A stretch of DNA of 64,000 nt from Brachypterus glaber (Eukaryota; Arthropoda; Insecta; Coleoptera; Kateretidae), in assembly GCA_958510825.1 (NCBI GenBank), contig OY294046.1, positions 48,651,794-48,715,793 on the forward strand. Direction: 5' to 3'. Made by a program: the position numbers and the translations under genes. The notes beneath the pieces are model-generated. The model saw only the letters and a list, made by a program, of their open reading frames with translations, was not told the origin of the DNA and did no database searches. Numbering within the stretch: position 1 is the first letter of the stretch; every line of letters starts with the position of its first letter. This document shows, piece after piece, positions 46,756 to 57,653 of this stretch.

Positions 46756-47059
46756 CTACTAAGATTATCACTAAAATTATCAACAGTAATATCACAAGAG
46801 GTAATGAAATTTTCGATAATTTTATTATGGTCCCAGAAAATAGTCTTGCTCAGTAATTTTTTGAGTATATTTTTCGTTATGAAAAATAAACGAAAAAAAA
46901 AAATACTTTAGAGCAAAATTAATTTACGAGGCCATAATAAAATTTTCTGAAAATTTCACTGCCTCAAGTGGTATTTGACTTGACTATTTTACGAACCATC
47001 TAGCAAGAAAAGGCATTTTTAAACAAATGTTTATTACATATTTAGTTTTGCGCTTCCAG

Positions 47060-47287
47060 CCAATCTTTTTAAATTTATAAAAAGCGCGGGCTAAATACAA
47101 TTGCTATAAACTCTGAAGCAAAGGAAAGAGCTTCTGTCAAAAGTTGATTTGTGGTTTTTAAGATAAATTACTGTTAAAATTTAATATTTAATGTGAAAAG
47201 TGATAAAATAAGCTTATTAATTGTTTGCATTAGCTAAGAAAAATGGAAAAGTATGGATTTACACTTGTCAAATTCCTAGAGAAAGGT
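47060..47287 (+). promoter_or_regulatory. Candidate promoter and short first exon
   Basis: CCAGCCAATC (47056) precedes TTTATAAAAAGCGCGGGC (about 47076), spaced like a CCAAT and TATA pair. About 170 bp further an ATG at 47243 opens MEKYGFTLVKFLEK and meets GGTATTT, a possible donor. I cannot find the next exon. It may be a solitary promoter of a lost element or the start of a gene with distant exons. Confidence 0.3.
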
Positions 47288-49599
47288 ATTTTTTCCTAAA
47301 TTAACTTGGCCTTTATATTTTTAAAAGTTGATCAAGAATTCCGTGATTTTTCACTTGTGAAATTATCAGTGTAATTTGGATTTGATTGGTTAAAAGTCAA
47401 AAAATAAAGGGTCTATTACAAGTTTGTAAAATAGTCACTAAAATTTATTACTAATTTAACTTAAAAAGCGTCATCTATTGCCTTAAAATTTAACATTTAA
47501 TTTTCTTAAAAATATTCGTAAAATGTGAATTCGAACGAAATAAAAAATACTTTATGAGAAAGTACAGCAAGAAGTAACAGTTCTGTTCAAATACAACTAT
47601 GAACAGATAGTTCTAAACTGTTATAGCCACAGACGGCAAAAGTATTATGATACCATTTATACTCCGTCCTTTTATGCAAGAAAGTAAGGGACGCGGCCCA
47701 TTTCACACCACAGAGTGCATAAATAGCATAATTATGCATAAATCGTAGTGTATCAAAAATTTAACAGATGTCGGTATTGTTAAAAAAGTACAATGCGATG
47801 CCAGAATTTGCTTGATGTGTCTTCATGTATCTTGTTATGGTTATTATGCGAGCCTCTGGATAGGCCTTAAGTTGTGATTGTAACCTAAAAATTTGACGTT
47901 TTCCTTTACGTTTGTACAATATGTAGAATATGCTAATTTACTGTGTGTATGAAGAATAAACCAAAAAAGTACCTTTTTCAATATAACATTAAGTATGTAT
48001 AATTATTTTATTATGTAACTTTCTCTTCTTTTATTAGCTTTAACGACCGTTAGTCATTGTCATAGACAAAAAATGTCACAATATTTTATACGTTAAAAGG
48101 TACGAGATTTTAACCAATAATGTAGCTTAAAAATAGCGAGAATTTTAAACTACTATCTTGCATAATTTGACGGACTATAGTCACGTAATTTTAAATTAAG
48201 TGTTAATTTATTGATTTAATATAAGAAAATTAGTAGGTGGCACTATTCCTCCTTCTGAATGAAAAACTAACCTTAATTTTAGTTAGTTTAGTGTTGATGA
48301 TTGGATAAACTAACTTTTAGTTAGTTTAGTGTTAATTATTGGGTAAATCAAACTTTAAATGTTAAATTTAGTTGTGATTTGTTTTAAATTTATAATATAT
48401 TTAAACTTTAAAATATATTATTAATTTGCAATTAGGTATACCTACACAAAATAAAGTTTTTAATTACTTGTTTAATTTTAAAATAAAATATTTTAAATTT
48501 GATTAAGTATTAATTTCCTTATTTAAAATTATGTATAACTTAACCTTTAATTTGAATAAGCTTCCTAGGAATATTATTTTAAATTAAAACGATAGATTAA
48601 CTTTGAATACACCTAAGTATTTATAATTTAATTAAAACTTATAATGATTATAAATTTAAAAAAATATAGAAAATATCATATTTTTTAACCTATATGAAGT
48701 TATGACAGTTGGTCATAACTATGATATTTAAAAATTTAATATTAAGTTAAAGTTAAACACGATTTAAAGTAATTAACACTATAAAAATTGACCAATTAGA
48801 CAAAAAAATAAGTTTCATGGTATGAATAACTATAGTTTAAGTCGTGGTTTAAGGACACTTACATAAATTAACAATTTTTTTTTTACTTGAAAGGAGTTGT
48901 GCTTAAATAATAACATTCTAAGACAGTCGTAGAAAAAACCTTTTTTTGTGTTGCTATTAACTATAATTTTCTTACGTATTTTTGGGGTCTGAAAACAAAT
49001 TTAATTTTAATAATGAAAAAGTTCACTGACCCACAAAGGTCCTTGTTTCCTTTTTATGGTAAAGGGTTTCATCAGATTTTGTTGAATTTTGGATAGGTAT
49101 GTTATAGTTCTCGATATTCTGATAAAAAATGTCTACAGACACAACTTTATACAAAAGATGGTATAATACAAACTTAATACTTTATATGCTCAGGACATTG
49201 TGCTGACTTTCTGTTCAAAAGTGTCTTCGGAGACAACTCACAAAATACAATAGTCCGGTGGAAATTTCAAAAAAAAAAAGATTTCTATTATAAACAAAAT
49301 GTTTTGATGGTTTTTAGATAATTCGAGTTCGCTGATTCCAAATCCGGCGGGTGCCACCTCGTATCTGTTGAGGAATTTGAGATAATTGAGGTCAAAACCA
49401 ACTATGGCCGAAATAATTTATAACCAAATAAACAAAATTATATGTTAAATTAAACTGTCATAGGTATAACATACCTATTTTTTAGGTATAACAAAAAATC
49501 TATCTATCTACATTATTTTTACCAACCCAAACTGACATCAATCCCACGGTAATACCCTTACATAAAATTAAAATAATGTATAACGATTTTTGCTGAAGA
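47288..49599. other. Gene-free AT-rich stretch
   Basis: Near 47790-47870 lies a piece of the GCATCGCATT/GGATAGGCC repeat. 48240-48860 is rich in TTAGTTTAGTG and AATTAA words. At 48970-49010 a TTACGTATTTTTGGGG block resembles an arm of the 55849-57311 element. No coding region is seen. Confidence 0.5.
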
Positions 49600-49705
49600 G
49601 TCATACGCGGTAAAGACCGTTCGCGGTAATGGTCTTCGCGGTAAAGGACATGCGCGGTAATGGCTTGTCGCGGTAATGGACAGCGCGGTAATGGTCTTCG
49701 CGATT
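49600..49705. repeat. Minisatellite of CGCGGTAATGGTCTT units
   Basis: About six imperfect 14-16 bp units, each starting CGCGGTAA, lie head to tail. GC content is much higher than around it. Confidence 0.85.
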
Positions 49706-49756
49706 GTTTTTTCGCTATAAAAAAAAATCCGGCGCCCTCCAAAAATATAGAAAAAT

Positions 49757-49757
49757 A

Positions 49758-49852
<95 letters not shown>
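49757..49852. repeat. (TTA)n microsatellite
   Basis: About 32 ATT units. Unlike the arrays at 30.8 and 31.5 kb, no LINE sequence is seen at its borders. Confidence 0.95.
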
Positions 49853-49853
<1 letters not shown>

Positions 49854-50199
49854 GTATTAACATAAATTAGAGTTAAGGTAAAACTTATATAAACACTATA
49901 TAAAAAAATGAGAAAAAAGTACAGAATGTGATGTAAAAAATATTATTATTATTAACATAAATAAAATATAGTCTGGTTAAGGGCAATTAACATTTTATTT
50001 TTTTGTGGGTCTGTGTTATTTGCTGCATTAATAAAAAAGTGTCTAACTTTTAATATGTTTTAATTTTCAATAAGTAATTTTAATAGATATAATGTTTAAT
50101 AATAAATATGCTTGTTTTAGTGTATGTGGCGGTTAGAATGAAATAGAACTTGTTTGAATTACCCGTATCTTTTAGCTTGTTATAAACATTTCTATTTAA

Positions 50200-50691
50200 T
50201 TAGCCAAGCCCTCCTCCAGATAAAGATGCAATAGCTGAACCACTAATACTATGTGTATTTACTTCATTCTCCAATTCTGGAAATCTATTGGTCACAGAAG
50301 GGGCAGTTGTGGTTGTAGGCATAGAAATATTAGTAAAAGGTTTGTTTAAGCTCTGGACAGGAACTGCTGGTATTACAGACCATTTACTTTGAAACTTCTT
50401 TTGTAAAAAAGGTTTAATAGTAGAGTTTGTCCTTGTTAACGCCTTAGGAGTAGTAATAGATGGACTGATGATTACCCACTTTATTGGTTTGCTAAAAATT
50501 GTGTATGGTTTTGAAGTGGTGGTTGTTATTTTGGTGATTGTTTGAAAGTGGTTGATAGGTGTTGTCCATTTGCTTTGGAACTTTTTATGAACATAAGGAA
50601 TGATGGTTGATTTTTTAGGAGTGGATTTTAGAAAAGATGGTATAATATTCCATTTAAATGTTGAAATGTTTCTTTCAAAGTTTTTATTTAT
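50200..50691 (-). CDS. SLAGGG family protein 5, last exon
   Basis: This gene is not recognised. A 163-codon open exon follows the acceptor AATTTTTTCAG and reads INKNFERNISTFKWNII at its start. An in-frame TAA just before the acceptor means it must be spliced (phase 0) to an upstream exon. The region contains an internal duplication: KWNIIPSF then STIIPYVHKKFQSKW, followed about 58 residues later by KWVIISPS then STIKPFLQKKFQSKW. The end is TTTTAPSVTNRFPELENE, then SGSAIASLSGGGLG and stop, with Ser replacing Ala in the motif. TTTTAPSVTNRFPE closely matches TTTPAPAITSRFPE in gene 6. No signal-peptide ATG is visible between this exon and the gene 6 exon, so exon 1 is farther away or shared. Confidence 0.65.
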   Translation of the reverse strand: MNKNFERNISTFKWNIIPSFLKSTPKKSTIIPYVHKKFQSKWTTPINHFQTITKITTTTSKPYTIFSKPIKWVIISPSITTPKALTRTNSTIKPFLQKKFQSKWSVIPAVPVQSLNKPFTNISMPTTTTAPSVTNRFPELENEVNTHSISGSAIASLSGGGLG

Positions 50692-50701
50692 CTGAAAAAA
50701 T

Positions 50702-51231
50702 TAAAATAATAACAGGTCTTACCTAAATTTATTCTAGTAATAAATAAACCAAAATATATTAAATTTTTATAAATACGTGATAAACATTAATATGTGCTTT
50801 GGTATAAAATGTATTAGTTAAATAATTTAAAATTAAAATGTACAAAACGATTAAACTAATCTTTGAAATCACAAAGTGACTTTGTGCTTTTAAAAATGGA
50901 AAACTCACAAATTTATTGAATTAGTATATTAAACAGATCTTCACAAAACATATATCAGGATTTTTTGCGAATTAAATTTGTGAATTTTGAGTCATCCAAT
51001 AATGGGTTTTAAATGTTTGCTAATTTTAAAAATGAACTATTTTTTCATTCAGCTATTTCCTAAAACCAATATTTATTATTCTGGATAAAATCCTATTTAA
51101 ACTAGAGAAATTAATTTTGGAATAAGCAAATTGTCACTTGTGTAAGCAAAGTGATTTCTAGAAGGTTGCTACTCTAAATAATAATAAATGAAATGATTTT
51201 TCTCATAAATGATGAAAATTTTATTTATTTT
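50702..51231. other. Spacer between SLAGGG exons 5 and 6
   Basis: All - strand ATGs here give fewer than 15 codons and none meets a good phase-0 donor. Nothing else is recognised. Confidence 0.5.
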
Positions 51232-51525
51232 TTATTTTCCAAGTCCTCCCCCAGCAAGAGATGCATAAACAGCTCCCCCTATAGCAGGAAATAGAGAATT
51301 TTCATTTTCTTGAGTGGGTTCTTCGGGAAATCTGCTAGTTATAGCAGGAGCGGGGGTGGTTGTCGAGTTAAAATCAGTGGCCAATGTTGAAACTAAACTG
51401 GTTGAATTTAAAGTGGGCATAGTTGGTTTAATTTCAAGGGGCTCTATGGACTGGGTTGGTTTTAATGAAGTTGTTGAAGCTGATGAAGATGACAATGTTG
51501 TGGGTGGAAGGATGGTGGATGAAGT
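51232..51525 (-). CDS. SLAGGG family protein 6, last exon
   Basis: This gene is not recognised. A 97-codon open exon follows the acceptor GTAATTTCAG (phase 0) and starts TSSTILPPTTLSSSSASTT. It is Ser/Thr/Pro-rich, has no Cys, contains TTTPAPAITSRFPEEP as in gene 5, and ends GGAVYASLAGGGLGK, with AATAAA signals directly after the stop. An in-frame TAA precedes the acceptor. Just upstream, an ATG at 51556 opens MLLVFFFVIS but is out of frame by one base, so the gene is either spliced to a distant exon or carries a frameshift in a formerly intronless signal region. Exons 5 and 6 could also be alternative last exons of one transcript. Confidence 0.6.
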   Translation of the reverse strand, partial: TSSTILPPTTLSSSSASTTSLKPTQSIEPLEIKPTMPTLNSTSLVSTLATDFNSTTTPAPAITSRFPEEPTQENENSLFPAIGGAVYASLAGGGLGK

Positions 51526-52123
51526 CTGAAATTACGAAGAAAAACACTAACAACATGCTATTGAGATAAAAGATATACAAAAAATGTGATTGAATGGGAT
51601 TGATTTATATATTAATAAGAAGTTCTACAACTAGCTAAAAAGAGACTGGTATGTCCACACTGTTTCCATCCTTTTTTAATAAACTCTTGAGCAAATAAAG
51701 TGTCTCACCCAATGAATTAGAGTGGGGGATTCAACTATCATATGGTGTTTGTTAATTTCTACTATTAGCTTGTTTTTCTTAATTTCTTTATTATATAGAT
51801 AATTTTATACTTTATAAACAATTTTAAATTTACAGTCATTCACATTTGCCAGTCCTAAGTAAATATTCTTGCCATATCGCACCTAGATAGTGTGAAAATT
51901 TTGGATCCTAGTGGGCCACAGTGTTTGACATCCATATTTGCCAATCGTTCAGCATTCATATTAACCCACTCTAATTCATTGGGCCCAGCAAAAAATTTAC
52001 ATGCAATTTCAAATCTTTAACAAAAACCGAGTTTTTTGGCCCCTAAGAGAATAATTAATATTTAAAATTCAAATAACTAAATACTTACTAATTATAGGGA
52101 GTACTGTTATTTTATATTATATA
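51526..52123. other. Gene-free stretch right of gene 6
   Basis: No supported signal-peptide exon was found on the - strand. A short frame near 51960-51880 is not assignable. Confidence 0.4.
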
Positions 52124-54918
52124 AAAAGTGGAGTCATATAACCGGAAATTTTTATGAAAAAGGAAAAATCTGGTAATAGCGCGTTTTTTTTCTAATTTAT
52201 TTTAGACATCCAAAAGAGTGTGTAACTCGATTTTTTCATTCTGTGCAGGGCAGAAGCCATTTTTTTTTACTTAAAAAAAATAATAATTTTTTCGTGTTTC
52301 CGTTTTAATTTTTTTTCAATTTTCTCGGCTCCTATGGGTCCGATTGCGAAGATTTAAAAAGTGATATCTTCGTTATACAATTCCCTTTAAAAGTATTAAA
52401 AAAATCCAACATATTTTCATAACTACAAAAAAAAAATTAAAACCGTCGCTTTTGGTATTTTGTATTTTTGTTTGTTTGTAATTTTGTCCAAACAAGAGGA
52501 AAATTTGTAAAAGTATACTTCCCATAGCTAAAAACAAGTGAACTAAATTTGGTTTTAAAATATTGCTTAAATCGGTGCATGTGCTTAATTTTATCAAAAA
52601 ATTGATATGCTCGCCAAGTCAAAAACAAAGATTTTAATACTGTTTGGTGATTTTACATTAAAAACCGAGAAAGAAAGTTCTATACACCTTGGTCCAAAAA
52701 TCATTCCTAAGGAAGTTATGCCCTTCTAAATATGCCCTATTTTTAAAGGCATGGTGTATTTTATGAATGACGTAGCTCCCTTAGGAATGATTTTTGAGCC
52801 AAGGTGTATAAAACATTTTTTATCAGTTTTTAATGTAAAATAACCAACTAGTATTAAAATCTTTGTTTTTGACTTTTTAATTTTTTAATTTTTTATTTTT
52901 GGTTCTTGATGGGTAAAAATTTATTTTTTTAATGCATTTATCTTCAAAACGGTTAAACCTGCGATTTTACACTACATACACTTTTTTGTGAATTTTTACA
53001 TAAAAAAGTATATTTTAATAGGAAATATTCAAAAAAAGTATTTTTTGATATAAAAAGGGAAAAATAAAAAAAATATTTCTTGTAATATAATTTTTTTTAC
53101 ACTACATTAAAGTACATATAAAAACCTACAATTAAAAGAAAAAAGTAGGGCCTACGATACTTTGCCCAAAAATGGCTAACAAATCAACTTTTTTATAAAA
53201 TTAAGCACATGGACCGATTTAAGCAATATTTTAAAACCAAATTTAGTTCACTTGGTTATAGGTGTTGGAAGTATACTTTTACAAATATTCGTTTAAATAT
53301 ATACATTTTGGACAAAATAACAAAAAAAAAAAATACAAAAAAGTACCAAAACGGTTTTAATTTTTTTTTTTGAGGTTATGAAATTGTGTTGGAAACTTTT
53401 TAACACTTTTAAAGGGAGTTGTATAACGAACATATTAATTTTCAAATCGACGCAATTGGACCCATAAGAGCCGAGAAAATTAAAAAAAAAAACTAAAACG
53501 GAAACACGAAAATTTATTTTTTTTTAAGAAAAAAAAGATGGCTTCTGCCCTGCATATACTGGAAAAAATCGAGTTACAGACTCTTTTGGATATCTAGAAT
53601 AAATTAGAAAAAAAAACGCTCTATTACCAGATTTTTCCTTTTCCATAAAAAATTCGGCTTATAGGGTAGGTACCCCAGTTATAGCCACCTTAAGAAAAAT
53701 TCTGTATTTATTTCTTTTTATTATGTTCCATTATAATGTTAAGGTTGCAAGTTTTGGTTTTTCTGAAACTCACAATATATCTCTACTATAAAATAAATGT
53801 TTAAACAATATAACTTCAGCTGATATGTTATAAAATAAAAAACAAACAAAATAATACTAATTCTCTAGTTTTAGCCACCCAAGCACCGGTTTTAGCCATA
53901 AAAATTCACCAGATATAGCCACCATGAAAAAAAACTAAAAAGATGTTAAAAAAAATTATTTATAATTTTGTAACAGTTTTAGAACATTTAAAATTTATAG
54001 TTTTTTAAAAATATATACATCTTAATCAATATTTAAAATGATTTCGTTTTTTATTACATTTTTTCTTACATACATCTTTTCTTGGATAATTATCCGATAA
54101 TTATAAATATTTATTAATTTTATTTATTTTTTATTTATTTGTTTAGAGTCTTTTTGGGATCTGAACCAGCTGGTAGTTTATACCATATTCGACACTATAA
54201 GTTTTACACAAAAATTTACATGTATGTTACAATTTCACATTGTGACATGTTTAGTTTTCAGCTTCAGTCTTTAATCATTTGAGTCATTTTGATGGCCCGT
54301 TCTCGACTATATTTTGTATAATACTCCTCCTTTTTTAATTTAAATGTATTATTGGCTAATATTTAAAGGTGGTTTTCGCTAAAATCTTTATTATTTGTAT
54401 AGTAATTTTGACATATTGATATTTTTTGACATTGGCTATAACTAGTACTACTTAGGTTGCAGTTTTAGCCAATTCTGTGGCTATAGCTAGAAAGAGAAGC
54501 ATATTAGTGTCCCAGTTATCGCCATGCAAATTTAAGAATAAATTCTGCAAAATATGTATTAAAATATTAATAAAGTAACTGTTTAATGACTTACCTTTAA
54601 CTTGATATAAATGTTTTACGAATTTAACTTTACCTGAATTAGATATTTAAAATTATTTTTCTGGCGGTTTCTTAAAAATAGTCATAAGAAATTACATTTT
54701 TTCAACATCAAAATTTTAAATAGGCGCTGTATTCGATTCGCTACAGTTAAAACTTATTTAACATATTTGTTGTCCCAACTTTTATCATTCAAATCGATTT
54801 TAAACGATAATTTTGATCTAAAGTCTCCTATTTCTTAGCTATACCCAAAAAACTACTCTGACTGGCTAAAACCGGTGCAGTGGCTAAAACCGGTGATCCT
54901 ACCCTATGACTCCATTAA
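52124..54918. mobile_element. Foldback element split by a second transposon
   Basis: The left arm begins AAAAAGTGGAGTCATATAAC and runs to about 52890. The right arm runs from about 52900 to 53663, reading CGCTCTATTACCAGATTTTT, and its last piece TATGACTCCA resumes at 54905 after an insertion. Joined, the arms pair end to end. Open frames in the arms are mirror images and not genes. Confidence 0.8.
53664..54904. mobile_element. TA-flanked transposon nested in the foldback
   Basis: Ends are GGGTAGGTACCCCAGTTAT (left) and GGGTAGGATCACCGGTTTT (right, reverse complement), with TA on both sides. The words GTTTTAGCCAC or GTTATAGCCACC recur at least six times, mostly near the ends. It is 1241 bp with no transposase, and looks like a Tc1/pogo-type non-autonomous element with binding-site arrays. 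Confidence 0.8.
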
Positions 54919-55042
54919 AACCTGAATTTATTTTGCAAGGCTACAAAGCTGGACGAAGTCTAAATTTGATACAAAAAAATATACTCGAGTTTACCTTGTA
55001 ACACACTGTAAATGTTAAATTATGCGAATCAAGATGACTTTA

Positions 55043-55645
55043 TATTAGCCAATTTTTTGTGGAAACACCGGTTAACCGTACGGTTTTATCCCCACCACTA
55101 AATTCGTATGACCGACAGTTCTCACAAAAACGCATTGGTTATTTTCTTGATGTTTTGACAAGTACCTAACCTAACTTCTCCCAAAAAACTGATAAGGTAT
55201 ATATTTTTTATATTTCCTTTCGATAAGATATGATGAAAAAGCACTTAAACTACATTTACAAGTTTATTTGCTCATGGGGAAGGTACTAAACAACAATGAT
55301 AGGTTTAAATAGTTTTTTATATAAGAATTTAATTTTAAACCACATAAACACTTAGAAGTTAGAAAATAAAAGTTGAAATACCTTACCTAGTCTATTTTTT
55401 ACATTTTGCATACAAATCGAGAAAAATTCCCACAGGCCTGTAAATTATGGTGTAAATAAACAATTTATAGGTTAAGTTTTTACGGTTAACCGTATCTAAA
55501 AAGTCCAAACCTGTGTTAGACGCGGTTACTGCCGGTTAGTGACGTCATCGCTTCCCCTCACTTACCGTATGTAACCGATTCTCACAAAAACGAGTTTCAG
55601 TAACCTGGTTAGTTCCGGTGACCCGACAAAAAATTGCCAATTAAC
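55043..55645. mobile_element. Non-autonomous element with GCCAATTTTTTGT ends
   Basis: TTAGCCAATTTTTTGTGG and CACCGGTTAACC at the left pair with CCTGGTTAGTTCCGGTG and ACAAAAAATTGCCAATTAA at the right. CTCACAAAAACG occurs near both ends. Non-coding, 0.6 kb. Confidence 0.65.
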
Positions 55646-55848
55646 TCATCAAGCTGCTAATAATAGTCAAATGATTATCCTTTCACTCACTTCAAGAGTC
55701 ATTTAAATCCATTAAGTGCATGCACTAGTGGTTTTCGAAATATTTAGATTTGAAATTGCATGAATTTGCAAAGAAGATTATTGAAAATATTTAAATAAAT
55801 TATTTACATAAACACTAATTAAATATGTATAATTAATTACACAGGCCC

Positions 55849-57311
55849 ACAAATATAAAAACTTAAATTCCTCTTAACCAGACTACATCGTTTTTACGTA
55901 TTTTTGGGCGCTGAATATTGGATGAGATCTTCAAAGTTTTTCTTCACCTAAGCTATAAAATTTTAAGAGTTGTGCCCGAAAACACTTTTGATTAAAAAGT
56001 CGGTAACTAGAATATATTCAAATTTCAGTCAAATCGTCGTATGAGAACAACAAGGTTTCAACTGCATAAATTATAGATTTGAGTTATGATTAATCAAAAC
56101 TTTAAAATTATGAAACTTACCTTAAATTTCATAATTGAGTGGTGTATTATACTGGAATGGGCTTATAATAGGATAAATTAGTACACATTGTATTGATATT
56201 TTAAATGTTAGCTAAAATAAATAATCAGTTGGAACTTTGATAACCCAAAAATCTATGAAAAGTAGTAATACAACAGTGTTCTAACCGTTTTGCATTAAAT
56301 TTACATAAACAGCCAAAGTTTGTTTTAATAATTTATTCATAAATACGATATTTTGCAAAAATTATTATTAATCATAATTAAAATTGATAATTAATAATTG
56401 TTTCGCACAAGTATTCCTCAACAACCTCCATAATTTTGGTAAAAATGACTAGGATCACTCGATCAGTTGTTGCTTTGTCTAGTGTTTTGGTGCTTAGCCC
56501 TTTGGGTTTCTGGTAGTTTTCGCCCAAACCAACCATCCACCAAAACACACTAACACACAAAGTAGACAAAGCAAAAACCGATAGAGTGACCCTAAAAATG
56601 AGAGGCCAAACTATTTATGCATTAGTGACATCGATGTGACTTAAGTTAATTTTTATTAACGGAGTACCTGATTAAGAAATTCAAATTAAACTTTATTATC
56701 AGTTAGAACATCGTTGCACTAAAAAAATTTAAAAAAATGCAGATAGAACATTACATGTTTGCATTACATGTTTGTTTAACCTCGTACTATTCTACTTAAT
56801 TAAGCATCCCCTAAGTCCAGGACTTGTGTGGGCTAGTAGTAGAGGGAACCACCGGCTTATACTGACTTTCGAACCAGTTTCTAGGGAGTGTCCGTTTCAC
56901 TTATCGCATTCGCCAAATTTCAATTATTAATTAACTGAAAAAGGCAAATCGTCGCCAGTGAGAATCGAATTCACGATAGTAGACTTGCTATGCATACGCG
57001 CTAGCCACTACGCTATGCCTCCCATATGGTTTTATTGTAAATAAAATGGGATATGTTCATAATATTTTTATATTTTAAGTACAGGCAAAAAGGTAGTAAA
57101 ACGCTCGTTTCAAAAATGCAAAAAAGAGAAAACCCGAAAAAATGTTAGTTGAAACCTTGTTGTTCTGATACGACGAAATCTCTCCGAAACAACTATTCCA
57201 TAAGTGGGGAGCGGTCACCGAGATTTTTCATTGTCAAATTCGTTTTCGGCGCACAAAAATACGTAAGAAAAAAATAGTCTGGTTTGGAGACTATTTTTTG
57301 TGGGCCTGTAT
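55849..57311. mobile_element. Element with ACAGGCCCACAAA ends, SINE nested inside
   Basis: ACACAGGCCCACAAATA at the left is mirrored by TTTTTGTGGGCCTGTAT at the right. The arms share CCAGACTA, TACGTATTTTTG, CGCTGAA-type words, and further in GAACAACAAGGTTTCAACT. A 66-codon - strand frame near 56378-56575 lies inside and shows no domain. A similar right end lies at 49967-50020. Confidence 0.65.
56782..57023 (-). mobile_element. tRNA-derived SINE
   Basis: Reading leftward, GGAGGCATAGCGTAGTGGCT contains an A-box match (TAGCGTAGTGG) and GAATTCGATTCTC at about 56972-56960 is a B-box match. The spacing of about 40 bp is that of an RNA polymerase III promoter in a tRNA. The cloverleaf does not close at the acceptor stem, and about 180 bp of unrelated body follows, so this is a SINE and not a tRNA gene. 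Confidence 0.65.
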
Positions 57312-57653
57312 TATTAATGAATCACAGTAGTAGATATAGTTTTATTGATCAAACCCTGCACAAACTTTTAGACATATTATTTCTAATTTAGGATGTTTTT
57401 CTTTTTAATCTAGTAGTAGAAATTACCATTCAATCCTATTTTTGATTGATATAGGCCAGACATATCTAGGATTAATATAAGCATATAGAGTTATTGATTT
57501 AATCCTAAAAGTTACTGTCCTTTTAATAAAATTTTGAAGCAACTTTATTTATGAACCAATTAACCCTACTTTTTTATGAAATTAATATTTAATTAGTTTT
57601 TAATAGTTTTAAAAGCATATTTTTATAATTGATTTAATTTTATTATAATTTAC

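Noticed and set aside
46211..46856. Two opposite-strand frames with similar peptides around 46 kb
   Set aside because: They are mirror images created by the foldback at 45796-46755.
52373..52628. MKICWIFLILLKGI as a possible signal exon for SLAGGG genes 5 or 6
   Set aside because: It lies inside a foldback arm with a mirrored copy in the other arm, and the donor (ATT before GTATAA) is weak.
56378..56575. 66-codon - strand frame as the last exon of the cuticle gene
   Set aside because: The acceptor before it would be in the wrong phase for this frame, it lies within a transposon-like element, and no motif is recognised.
56940..57023. tRNA gene on the - strand
   Set aside because: A-box and B-box matches are present, but the acceptor stem does not pair and the anticodon stem is poor. 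A SINE body follows, so it is called a SINE.
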